Source of the DNA: Isotricha intestinalis
Taxonomy: Eukaryota > Ciliophora > Litostomatea > Vestibuliferida > Isotrichidae
Direction of reading: 5' to 3'
Assembly: GCA_023807065.1 (NCBI GenBank)
Contig: JAJJLU010001035.1
Span: 1-11,360, forward strand
DNA: 11,360 nucleotides
Position 1 is the stretch's first letter; each line of letters opens with the position of its first letter. Both the position numbers and the translations under genes were made by a program. Under the pieces are notes generated by a model. The model worked only from the letters and a program-made list of their open reading frames with translations, did no database searches and was not told the origin of the DNA. Positions 1 to 8,449 of this stretch are shown piece by piece.

Positions 1-742
1 ATAAAGAAAATTAGTAAAATCATTTGAAACAATAATGAAAGAAACTAATGAATTAAAAGAAAAATCTTTCCGAAAACATGAAAAGAATTTCATAAAATTT
101 TTACTATATGTGATATTAATGAAAAAGTTAATTTTTCTTATTTATCTCTTTTAAAAAGAATACATGAGAAAAATTATGAAAAATATATAAAAAAATATAA
201 ATATTCTTTAAATTATTTTGATGCTAAAAAATTATCATGTTTTATTGGAGAAGAAGAAAAAGAATGAAATTAAAAAGTAAAAATAAAAAATCAATTCTTT
301 ATCAAAATTAAAATTAATAAATTTTTTAGAACAAATTAATGAATTATATAAAAATAACTATTCAAAATAAATTTATTTTGAATAGTTATTTTTATATAAT
401 TCATTTATTTTTTCTAAAAAATTTATTAATTTTAATTTTGATAAAGAATTGATTTTTTATTTTTACTTTTTAATTTCATTCTTTTTCTTCTTCTCCAATA
501 AAACATGATAATTTTTTAGCATCAAAATAATTTAAAGAATATTTATATTTTTTTATATATTTTTCATAATTTTTCTCATGTATTCTTTTTAAAAGAGATA
601 AATAAGAAAAATTAACTTTTTCGTTAATATCACATATAGTAAAAATTTTATGAAATTCTTTTCATGTTTTCGGAAAGATTTTTCTTTTAATTCATTAGTT
701 TCTTTCATTATTGTTTCAAATGATTTTAATGATTTTCTTTAT
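1..742. repeat. Near-perfect 742-base palindrome (two 371-base arms, no spacer)
   Basis: Base i pairs with base 743-i from 1/742 to the centre between 371 and 372, where the sequence is CAAAATAAA/TTTATTTTG. Reading both arms by eye I find five mismatched pairs: 12/731, 14/729, 120/623, 332/411 and 337/406, so the arms are about 98-99% identical. The left arm runs into the window edge, so it may extend further. Both arms contain the same coding-like fragments. The structure could be a real chromosomal palindrome, an inverted duplication, or a fold-back chimera made during whole-genome amplification or assembly. The small perfect palindrome at the centre is a plausible seed for either. Confidence 0.95.
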
Positions 743-880
743 TTTAATTCATTTATTTTTAAATTCGGTATTTCTTTTTTTATTTTAAAATCTTCTTTTT
801 TCTAAATCAATTTGAGTTTTTTTCTTTTTTTTAATATTTTATTTTCTCTTTTTAATAGTTTCATCACTGTTTGAACTTTA
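373..880 (-). pseudogene. Frame-broken coding fragment (unrecognised, lysine-rich, coiled-coil-like)
   Basis: On the minus strand, protein-like text with the same codon habits as the intact genes appears in several frames. From about 800 to 645 it reads through IPNLKINELK and then SFETIMKETNELKEK, with a TAA at 739-741 between them. It then shifts by one base near 641-650 into an open stretch of 61 codons (661-479) containing CDINEKVNFSYLSLLKRIHE and ending in EEEKE and TGA. A last fragment (about 450-376) reads INFLEKINELYKNNYSK and stops with TAA at 373-375. The first shift is repaired by one extra T in a five-T run. Upstream of about 800 the reading becomes ragged. I do not recognise a family. 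It may be a decayed gene or a real gene with base-calling errors; the mirrored copy in bases 1-370 carries the same breaks. Confidence 0.4.
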
Positions 881-1136
881 TATTCTTTTTTTTTACTTAA
901 TAAATCTTTTTTTTCCTTGTATTATTTTTTTTAAATATTTAATTATTTTTAATATTTAATTAAGTTGATTATAATTTATTATCTTCTTATTCTTTTTTAT
1001 TTTCATTATTTCTTTTTTTTCTTTATTCCTTGAAAACCAATTTTAATTTTTATTAAAAATAAATAAAAAAATTTTATGGATATTAAAACCATAACTCATC
1101 AATAAATTAAAAAAAAATTAAATTTATAATAAATAA
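743..1136. other. AT-rich gap between palindrome and first intact gene
   Basis: The plus strand is dominated by T runs and the minus strand by A runs. The part next to the palindrome (743 to about 880) holds the upstream portion of the broken minus-strand coding fragment. From about 880 to 1136 I see no convincing gene; it probably includes the 5' flank and promoter of the gene starting at 1137. Confidence 0.6.
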
Positions 1137-3158
1137 ATGTTAGACTCAAAAAGACCTCAAACCGCAATGCCTAAAAAATCATTTGGTGAAAACAATAAAA
1201 AAGATTTATCAAATTCCTCATCATCATTAAATGAATTATCTGAAAGTTCTAATTCAATATCTTCAAGAGAAAAAATAGATTTTTTAGAAGGATTATCAAA
1301 AGGAAAACAAAAAGCAGCTTTTGAAAATTTAATAAAAGAAGAAGCTGATAGAATAGATATGATAAACAAACAGAAAAAAAAATTAAAAAATATAAATTTA
1401 TTAGAAGAGGATATTGAAGGATTATATGATTGGAAAACTTTATTTAATCATTCAAGACCAATTTCAAGTTACACTAAAATTTCAAAAAAAAAAAAAAAAT
1501 TAGAAGAAAATAAGACTGATGAATTTAAATTTCCTGTTGTATTAGTTGATTTACCTGAAAATGAATTTAAACATTATTTACAAACAACAGAAATTTCAGT
1601 TCCTAAAAAAGAAGAAAAAAATAAAAGCGAAAAAAACGAGAAAAAAGGTGAAAAAAAAGAAGAAAAGAAAATGGAAAAGAAAATAGAGAAAAAAAAAGGA
1701 AAAGGCAATTGTATAAGACCAATGAGTGTATATTCTAAAAGAGATAAAGATGATATTTTTTATTTTTCTCAAACTTTTTCAGATTATTATAAAGAAGATT
1801 TAAATTCATTTTGTGAAAAAATGCCGATTTTAAAAGCAAAAATAAAACAAGATCCTTCTAGATTGAAATCATCAATAAAAAAAGCACATAAACAAACAAA
1901 AATAAGAGAAGAAGAATTAAAAAAAATATTAATTTCAGATGATTTAATATTAAATAGACAAGAAGTAATCATTGCAGGAAAAGGAGGAAATGCAATGCCT
2001 TTATTAAAAACTATTTATCAACAAATACATTCAGAACAACCTATTGAAAATCATAAAGATATTAAATATTATTTTAATACTATGAAACCTTTAGGTAATC
2101 AAGTCTTTGTTGATTATACTCGAAATGATAGATTTAAACATATTAATGAAATTATTAGTTTAAGAGATAAAGGAAGTAAAAATAAAAATAAAATTAATAA
2201 TGTTGAAGTTGATAAAAATGAAATTAAAGGACTTCATTTATCTACTTATAATAAAAATGACCCTGATTTAATGATATTTAATAAAATTAAAGAAGAAGAA
2301 AATGAATCTTATATTAATGTAGATGATAATAATTTAGAAAATAAAAAAGAAATGATAATTCAAAAAGAAAATAAAATAATTCAAAAGCCAAATATTATAA
2401 CAGAAGAAACTAATTTATCAACTCAAAATAAAACAGAAAATTCATATTTAAAAAATCAAGCTAATTTAAAAAAAAGACCAATGACTGGAAAATTAAGAGA
2501 ATTAAGAAGTGAATTAAAAGAAAATAATCGTCCTTTAACATCAAATGTTTATTCAAATAGATTATTAACTGGTTCAAATGTATCAACTTTAAATTCAGAT
2601 GATGATTTTATTCCTCAGAAAATTTTTCCTTTAAGACCTCCTTCTGCAAATATTAATGTTACTTTTAATAAAATAAATCAAAGAATTCAAAAAAGTAAAA
2701 ATTCATTTTCTAAAGAAAATTTCGATTATGAAATACAATTTAATAGTAATTCACAAAGAAATATTATTAACAGACCAAAAACTGCTAATTTTAAAAAGAC
2801 TCATATTAAAAATAAATTAAATGAATTAAATAAAGGAATTAATACTATGACAAAATGGGAAATTGAGAAAAATAAAGATGGAAGAAATCAATTTGTTAGT
2901 TATTATAATTTTAATGAATATATTGATTCTGTTTTTTCTGATGGAAGACCTCATTTAAAAATTCATAAAGAAGAAAAAAATTATTATTATCCTTTACATT
3001 GTTATAATAAAATTGCCGGAAAATATTATTCTTGTAGTAATAATGCTCATGTTAAAGCTAAAAGAGCTAAAAAAAAAGAAATTATTGATAATGTTGAATT
3101 TGATGAAGGAAATAACTTTGATAATAATCAAAAAAGAAGAATTTATTCAGCTATATAA
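1137..3158 (+). CDS. Lysine-rich protein with seven RPx[S/T] motifs, unrecognised family
   Basis: This intact 673-residue frame starts at an ATG in the context AAATAAATG and ends in TAA. I do not recognise a named family. Its clearest feature is a short motif, Arg-Pro-x-Ser/Thr, at seven places: RPQTA (6-10), RPISS (107-111), RPMSV (194-198), RPMTG (447-451), RPLTS (465-469), RPPSA (500-504) and RPKTA (546-550). Residues 157-190 are almost pure Lys/Glu, and 26-43 are Ser-rich. Better-folded stretches are 205-345 (aromatic FYFSQTFSDYY, then a Lys/Glu helix and KGGNAMPLLKTIYQQIH) and the C-terminus 570-640, with four Tyr and a HCYNKIAGKYYSCSNN segment. There is no signal peptide or membrane segment. 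Such RP-S/T motifs recur in cytoskeletal and ciliary proteins of protists; a cortical or axonemal role is inference. The 13-A run near 1487 does not break the frame. It converges on the proteasome gene. Confidence 0.85.
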   Translation: MLDSKRPQTAMPKKSFGENNKKDLSNSSSSLNELSESSNSISSREKIDFLEGLSKGKQKAAFENLIKEEADRIDMINKQKKKLKNINLLEEDIEGLYDWKTLFNHSRPISSYTKISKKKKKLEENKTDEFKFPVVLVDLPENEFKHYLQTTEISVPKKEEKNKSEKNEKKGEKKEEKKMEKKIEKKKGKGNCIRPMSVYSKRDKDDIFYFSQTFSDYYKEDLNSFCEKMPILKAKIKQDPSRLKSSIKKAHKQTKIREEELKKILISDDLILNRQEVIIAGKGGNAMPLLKTIYQQIHSEQPIENHKDIKYYFNTMKPLGNQVFVDYTRNDRFKHINEIISLRDKGSKNKNKINNVEVDKNEIKGLHLSTYNKNDPDLMIFNKIKEEENESYINVDDNNLENKKEMIIQKENKIIQKPNIITEETNLSTQNKTENSYLKNQANLKKRPMTGKLRELRSELKENNRPLTSNVYSNRLLTGSNVSTLNSDDDFIPQKIFPLRPPSANINVTFNKINQRIQKSKNSFSKENFDYEIQFNSNSQRNIINRPKTANFKKTHIKNKLNELNKGINTMTKWEIEKNKDGRNQFVSYYNFNEYIDSVFSDGRPHLKIHKEEKNYYYPLHCYNKIAGKYYSCSNNAHVKAKRAKKKEIIDNVEFDEGNNFDNNQKRRIYSAI

Positions 3159-3299
3159 ATTTTTAGTTTTTTTTGGTTTTTTTTAAATAAGTTTTCAAAT
3201 AGAATATTTTAAAAAATTAAAAAAAATAAATTTTAAAAAAACCATTTATTATTAATTTAATTTAGCTTTAATCAAAAAAAAAGATTAGAATTCAATAAT

Positions 3300-3893
3300 T
3301 TAATTCTTTTTATTAAACATATCACTAATATCTTGAATTCCATCTTTAGTGATTTTAAAAACATCATAATCAACAATATTAACAAGAAATCTGGTTTTTA
3401 ATTCATAAATACATTTCCTTACGCAATCACAAGCATCATTAAAAGTGAAATCCTTTTTATAATAATTATCCATTAATCCATAAAGAAAATAAGCACCATA
3501 ACCTTGAGCAGCTTTATTCACTTTTCCCATACTTCCTAAGTAATCTAACCAATATAATTTAGGACCATCTTCATCATATCCAGCAACAATAACATTACAT
3601 TGATAAGGACTTGATCTTATTCCTTCTGCTAATGTTGTTCTTACATATGATGCAGCTTCATCTGTTGTTAAACGAGTTCCATTTAAGTAATAATAATATT
3701 CCATGTTTGCTTCTATTAACTTTGTAAAGTTCTTTCTGTCACTTATTTCACCACATGCTGTTAATAATTGTGTTGAGGATAGTTTTATTGTCTTAGTATC
3801 TGTGTCTTGTAATTTCATTATTGAACGCATTACTGAGCGATCATTTGCTAATATTATGAAATCTGATCCTTTTATTGCAAAGGCACAATCCAT
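3300..3893 (-). CDS. PSMB2: 20S proteasome subunit beta type-2 (beta-4)
   Basis: The 197-residue product matches eukaryotic proteasome beta-4 along its whole length (the human protein has about 201 residues). Diagnostic stretches are the N-terminal MDCAFAIKGSDFIILANDRS, CGEISDRKNF (47-56), AGYDEDGPKLYWLDYLGS (104-121), GYGAYF (131-136) and the C-terminal LKTRFLVN followed by ITKDGIQDI. Beta-4 is one of the non-catalytic beta subunits: the sequence starts directly at the fold, with no cleaved propeptide and no active-site Thr1, as expected. It sits in the inner beta ring of the 20S core, in cytosol and nucleus, and helps position the active neighbours. The frame is intact, intron-free and ends in TAA. 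Its 5' flank holds long T/A runs. It lies 167 bases from the stop of the gene upstream on the same strand, with no evidence of co-transcription. Confidence 0.95.
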   Translation of the reverse strand: MDCAFAIKGSDFIILANDRSVMRSIMKLQDTDTKTIKLSSTQLLTACGEISDRKNFTKLIEANMEYYYYLNGTRLTTDEAASYVRTTLAEGIRSSPYQCNVIVAGYDEDGPKLYWLDYLGSMGKVNKAAQGYGAYFLYGLMDNYYKKDFTFNDACDCVRKCIYELKTRFLVNIVDYDVFKITKDGIQDISDMFNKKN

Positions 3894-4059
3894 TTTTTTT
3901 TTATGTGTTTTTTTAGTTATTTTTTTTTTTAAGTGTGGAGAAGTTTTTTATTTTCTTATTTTATTATTATTTTTCAATTTTTTTTTTTAAATTAATTGTT
4001 TTGTGATTATTTAATATTTATTGATTAATTAATAAAGGTTAATTATTTACTTGATTATT

Positions 4060-5328
4060 TTATTGAGGAAGATATTCGAAATTATCTTCTAATTCATTTG
4101 CTCTTATTTTTCTTCTTTTCTTAATTATTCTGTATAAATATATTATTAAAAAAAATGATATTATTAATAATAAACCAAAAATTAAAACAATTATCCAAGG
4201 AGAAAATTTAAAAAAATTCTTTTTATTTGGAGATGATTGTTTAAAATATAACCCATATATTTTTTTCTCTTTATCAAAAACAATTTGATATTTTTTAAAA
4301 AATATTTCTCCTAAAACCCATTTATCTGGTATTAATTGGAAAATAATCATAAAATATAATTTATTTTCAAATTCTAAAAATAAATCTTTATAATCAAAAG
4401 TAAAATTATATTTCAATGGATCAATTTGTAAGATTAATATAGGAAATTTTTGTAAATCAATATTTTTATTACAAACAGTATAATAATAAGAAGACATATT
4501 ATTAACCATTATTTTACTACAAATATTTTTATTTAAATAATCATCAAAGAATTGTAGATAAATTTTATTATAATAATCTTCACTTCCTTCAATTAATCCA
4601 AATTCATATTCTAATTTTACAATTGTAGAATTCTCAATTACAATATTATTAGAAAAAACTTTATGAATATAAATATTGGGAGTTTCAATATAAGAATAAA
4701 TTAAATCTTCTTTATTAAAAGTTTTATTATATTCATGAGGATAATTTCCAATTATTAAATTTCCTTCATTTTCATTATTATATTCTAAAGTAAACACAGG
4801 TCGAGCAATTAAATTTTTAATATGTAATTGTTTTAAAAAATAAATATTATCTTTATTTAATCTAGATTCATCAAAATTTAAACCAAGTTCTCCACTGGAA
4901 GTAATATTTTGATTTTCTTTATTTGCTAAAATAAAATAAAATAAGTCTCCTTTAATTTTTTCTTTTCCAAAATGAAAAGTATCTCTTATATAATAACCAT
5001 CAGAACAATGTATTTTTGAGTGAAGATATAATCTTTCATTTTTACTTAAATAAGTAGATGATTCTTTTGGATTATATTTTATTTTTATATTTTTACTTTC
5101 AGAATCTATGTTCATTATAAATGTTTCTGTTTGTTGTAATTTTAATAATACTGGATAATTCTTTTCTGGTGTTCCTATTGTTAAATTCACTTCTAATTCA
5201 TTATTAAATAAATTATTTATTAGATTTTCTGAAGTATTCTTTTTTAATATTTTTTTAAAAGGTAAAGTAATTTTTTGAAGTAAACAAATCTTACAAAAAA
5301 AAATGAATAAATAAAAATAATATTTCAT
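4060..5328 (-). CDS. Membrane-anchored pepsin-like (A1) aspartic pseudoprotease
   Basis: The 422-residue frame begins with a hydrophobic signal peptide (about 1-18) and ends with one transmembrane helix (about 376-399) followed by a basic tail (KKRRK), so it should be a type I membrane protein with the protease fold outside or in the endomembrane lumen. Pepsin-family landmarks appear in order: LTIGTPEKNYPV (49-60), a flap-like CSDGYYIRDTFHFG (108-121), GELGLNF (146-152), LIIGNYPHEY (191-200), the Cys270-Cys286 loop and WVLGEIFFKKYQIVFD (337-352). The active-site positions are lost. Where DTG should follow IGTP plus eight residues there is Lys63-Leu-Gln, and the second DTG position reads Glu240-Tyr-Glu. 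The bilobal fold therefore seems kept without catalysis. Seven N-glycosylation sequons support a secretory route. It is divergently arranged with the SF-assemblin gene, 120 bases apart. Family call is firm; loss of activity is inferred from alignment by eye. Confidence 0.85.
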   Translation of the reverse strand: MKYYFYLFIFFCKICLLQKITLPFKKILKKNTSENLINNLFNNELEVNLTIGTPEKNYPVLLKLQQTETFIMNIDSESKNIKIKYNPKESSTYLSKNERLYLHSKIHCSDGYYIRDTFHFGKEKIKGDLFYFILANKENQNITSSGELGLNFDESRLNKDNIYFLKQLHIKNLIARPVFTLEYNNENEGNLIIGNYPHEYNKTFNKEDLIYSYIETPNIYIHKVFSNNIVIENSTIVKLEYEFGLIEGSEDYYNKIYLQFFDDYLNKNICSKIMVNNMSSYYYTVCNKNIDLQKFPILILQIDPLKYNFTFDYKDLFLEFENKLYFMIIFQLIPDKWVLGEIFFKKYQIVFDKEKKIYGLYFKQSSPNKKNFFKFSPWIIVLIFGLLLIISFFLIIYLYRIIKKRRKIRANELEDNFEYLPQ

Positions 5329-5448
5329 TTTATTATAATATAATAATGTAATTAATTAATATAATTTTGATTTAAACACCAAAAAAAAAAACAAAAAAAA
5401 TAAAAACTTTAAAAAAATTAAAAAATAAAAGTATAACCCCAGAGAAAA
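5329..5448. promoter_or_regulatory. Divergent promoter gap between pseudoprotease and SF-assemblin genes
   Basis: The two start codons face away from each other with only 120 bases between them, so both promoters must lie here or overlap the 5' ends. The stretch is nearly pure A/T, with TATAATATAATAATG near 5336 and long A runs near 5380-5430. I see no specific factor site; the call rests on position. Confidence 0.4.
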
Positions 5449-6222
5449 ATGTTGAAAAAGGAAATGAAAGACAATCAAAAGTTAAATGGCCTTGCAGGTC
5501 AAATAGGAGAAATGCACAATGATTATGAGGATATGAAACGAGCAAGAGAAGAAGCAAGAAAGCAATTAGAAGCTAAATTTCAAGATATATATAAAAGACT
5601 TCAAGCATTAAAAGATGCATTAGATGCAGAAGCAAAAAGAGTAAATTCTGCTTTAAGAGCTTTTGAAAGTAAATTTTTAGCTCTTTTACAAGAATTAAAA
5701 GATGATATGAATAAACAATTTGAAGATGAGAAAAAATATGTTCATGATAAATTAGACGCTCATGATAAAAGAATGGATGACTTACAAAAAGCAATTGAAG
5801 ATGAAAAAGCAGAAAGATTAAAACAAAATGATGAAATGTTAAATCCTATTAGAAATAAATTAGATGAATTAGAAAAAAAAGCACAAGTGGAAAAAGAAGA
5901 AAGAATGCAAGGAGAAAAAGAAATCATTAGAAATATTAATGATAATGTTTATGAATTAAATGAAAAATTAAATAGAGAAAAAGATGATAGAGAAACTAAA
6001 ATGAAAATGTTTAGAGAAGATATGAATAATGAATTTAAAAAAAGAGATGAACAAATTATGGAAACTCAAAATAAAAGTAATAATGATTTGAAAGTTTTGA
6101 AAGATGAAATTTATATGGAAATGGAAAATAGATTTGCTCATCAAAATCAAATAATTGATAATATTTCTAATTTCTTAAAAACATTCCAAGACACTCTTAA
6201 AATTATGGGAAAAGATGTTTAA
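5449..6222 (+). CDS. SF-assemblin / beta-giardin family striated-fibre protein
   Basis: The 257-residue product is almost entirely one alpha-helical coiled coil, rich in Lys, Glu, Asp and Arg, with no Pro until NPIRN near 132. A repeated EKxxR signature occurs at 119-123 (EKAER), 148-152 (EKEER) and 177-181 (EKDDR), exactly 29 residues apart. This matches the 29-residue rod repeat known for SF-assemblins. The short non-helical head and the tail NFLKTFQDTLKIMG also fit the family, as does the length (usually about 250-300 residues). SF-assemblins form 2-nm filaments of striated microtubule-associated fibres at basal bodies; in ciliates, homologues build kinetodesmal fibres. The first ATG is used here; Met6 (5464) is a possible alternative start. 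The frame is intact and ends in TAA. A generic coiled-coil protein remains possible, but the exact 29-residue spacing argues against it. Confidence 0.85.
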   Translation: MLKKEMKDNQKLNGLAGQIGEMHNDYEDMKRAREEARKQLEAKFQDIYKRLQALKDALDAEAKRVNSALRAFESKFLALLQELKDDMNKQFEDEKKYVHDKLDAHDKRMDDLQKAIEDEKAERLKQNDEMLNPIRNKLDELEKKAQVEKEERMQGEKEIIRNINDNVYELNEKLNREKDDRETKMKMFREDMNNEFKKRDEQIMETQNKSNNDLKVLKDEIYMEMENRFAHQNQIIDNISNFLKTFQDTLKIMGKDV

Positions 6223-6382
6223 GAAATATTAAAGGAAAAATTATTGATTTTAATATAATTAAAACAAATAAAATAAATTTTTTAAAATTAAATTCATCAC
6301 AAAAAAAAAAATTTAAGCAACCTTAAAAATTATATTTAAAATTAAATAAGTAAAAAAACCGAATAAAACCCGTTAAAATTTT

Positions 6383-8289
6383 TTATTTTTTTTCCCAAAC
6401 AACAATCATTTTATCATTACCAGCCGAAACAATTTTTCCATTATCCATTTCAACAACATCCCAAATAATTCCTTTATGTTCTTGTAAAACAAACACACAT
6501 AACCTAGTACTTAAATTCCATATTCTAACAGAACAATCCCAACTTCCAGAACATAAAAGTCCATTTTTCATCATTTTAATACAACTAACAGTATTTTCAT
6601 GTCCTTCCATTTTACCTTCACAAATCATATCATCTAAATTCCAAATTAAAATACAATTATCACTTCCACCACTTGCAATCAATTTACCATCATCAATTTC
6701 ACATAAACACCAAACAGTACATTTATGTCCTTTTAATTCACCACAAACTTCTCCATAGCCAATATCCCATATTCTAATAATATTATCATCTCCACCTGAA
6801 ATAACATAATCATCTGGAAGAACACATAAAGTTGTTATTTTACTTTTAGTATCATTTGATAATACTTTTATACATTGTTTTAAATTTATATCCCATACTC
6901 TTATTGTTTTATCTTCTGAGGATGATATTATATTTTTTGATTTCATTTCTGCTAATGAATATATTGTTCCTTTATGTCCTTTTAATGTTAAGAAACACAT
7001 TTCATTTAATATATTCCAGACTTTTATTGTTTTATCTGAAGAACCTGATATTAAATCTCCATTTGAGTTTTGTATTAAAGACCAAATACTACTTTTATGA
7101 CCTACTAAATTTTTTATTGGGGCATTATCTGAGGAATTTAAATCCCATATTTTTATTGTTGAATCTATTGATGATGATGCTAATTCTCCAGTTGTTAATT
7201 CTATTAATTTTGTTACTCCTTCTTCATGACCTTTTAATTTCTTCTCTTTTGACATTTCATTATTGTTAAATATTAATTCATAAGAAAAACAATTATTTTG
7301 ATTTTCTATTGTTCTATTATCATAATCGTTTTTTTGCTTCATGAAAGATTGACACATTTCATCTATATTTATTATATTATCTGATATAAATGCTATATCA
7401 GTTAAGGAATTTACTATTGTTATGTTTTTTTTTTCCTCTTCTGTCATTGAAAAATAATAAAAATATGATAATTTTAAGATTTCAAATATTTTTTTCATAT
7501 CACTTTTAAAATTTTCCATTTGAGCTTTGTAATTATTTAATAATTGATCTAAAGAGTTAATTAATTCTTTTATTTTTGATTGTTTTAAAACATAATCATT
7601 TTCAATTTTATAATTGAAGTCATTTTCTATTTTATTTAAAAAAATTTCTATTTCACTATAATTATTAAATCCAAGACAAGAATTCTTATTTTGATTTTTC
7701 ATTTTCATTTTATCATATTCATTCTTAGTTATAAATTTATGATTTAAATGTTTATTTCCTTCATTAATGCATTTATTACAAATTTCTTTATGACAATCAA
7801 GACAAAAATAATCGAAAAAAATATCTTGATGTTCAGAACAAAAAACATTATCAGAATCAAATAAAATATGTTCTGGAAGTATTCATCATATGATAAATTT
7901 TTTTACGTTCTAAAGCTATTTTTTACAAGAAGGATAATAATTTTCAACAGTATTTTTATACTTAGCATCCTTTTTTTGAATTTTGTGAAGGGTTGACGAT
8001 TATTTTCATTTTTATTTTCAATTGATTTATTTAAAGCATTTATTAAATCTTGATTTGTTTCAAAAGAAATATTTCCTTCATTACATATTGGACAAGATAA
8101 AATATTTTGATGAGCAAAAAGTCCTTTAAAATTACATGAAATAAAATTAGCCAAAAGACAATCTAAACAAAATGAATGATTACATGAAGAATAATATATT
8201 TCATCTACAATATTATTACATTTTTCACATTGTTTTTGTTCTTCGTTTTGGTTTTGCTCTTGTTGTTCTTCGTAGTAATCTTCAGACAT
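6383..8289 (-). CDS. RING / B-box / coiled-coil / WD40 protein (probable E3 ubiquitin ligase), frameshifted
   Basis: Two frames are read here as one gene of roughly 635 residues. The first (8289 down to 7903) starts MSEDYYEE and holds a complete C3HC4 RING: C21-x2-C24, C36-N-H38-x2-C41-x2-C44, C66-PI-C69. The second is open from 7882 down to 6383, well upstream of its first ATG at 7708. Bases 7840-7739 in it encode a full B-box: C-x2-H-x8-C-x2-C-x4-C-x2-C-x6-H-x2-H. A helical stretch follows (about 7650-7350), then seven WD40 repeats (about 7240-6383), each ending in a form of IWDL/VWNI and most with a GH dipeptide, enough for one closed propeller. RING plus B-box suggests ubiquitin transfer, with the propeller choosing the substrate. 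Between 7880 and 7980 the frame must change; single-base additions in the T runs at 7971-7977 and 7919-7924 and one base less near 7882 restore continuity. Domains are certain; whether the break is real is not. Confidence 0.85.
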
Positions 8290-8449
8290 TTTATTTTCTT
8301 TTTTTTAAGTTATTTAGTAAATATATTGTTATTTATTGCAGTTGTTAATAAATTATAATTATTTCAATAAAATTAAATTATTACTTAATATAAAAAGAAA
8401 AAAAATTAAACAATGAGAAAATTAATTTTTTTTCATATTTACAATTAAA
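8290..8449. promoter_or_regulatory. Divergent promoter gap between RING/WD40 gene and subtelomeric gene
   Basis: The gap of 160 bases separates two start codons facing away from each other. It is almost entirely A/T, with T runs on the side of the minus-strand gene and A runs toward 8400. No specific element is recognisable; the call rests on the arrangement. Confidence 0.4.

Noticed and set aside
450..505. GT...AG intron joining the palindrome coding fragments
   Set aside because: The only good donor (GTAAAA) and acceptor (TTTTTTAG) lie downstream of the TGA that closes the preceding frame, and the length does not restore the frame.
1074..1094. Small hairpin TTATGG/CCATAA upstream of the first gene
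   Set aside because: A six-base stem with a nine-base loop is expected by chance in sequence this AT-rich.
1..1136. Transposon or terminal inverted repeat element at the left edge
   Set aside because: The inverted arms meet with no spacer, no transposase is visible and there are no target-site duplications to see.
3703..3990. Open frame of 95 codons on the plus strand over the 5' end of the proteasome gene
   Set aside because: It overlaps a firmly identified gene in antisense and ends in poly-Phe from T runs.
5372..6150. Three minus-strand open frames under the SF-assemblin gene
   Set aside because: They are Phe/Leu/His-rich antisense shadows of a Lys/Glu coiled coil and have no recognisable protein features.
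6856..7269. Open frame of 137 codons on the plus strand
   Set aside because: It is antisense to the WD40 repeats and consists almost only of Leu, Ile and Phe, the expected shadow of Asn/Lys/Asp-rich coding on the other strand.
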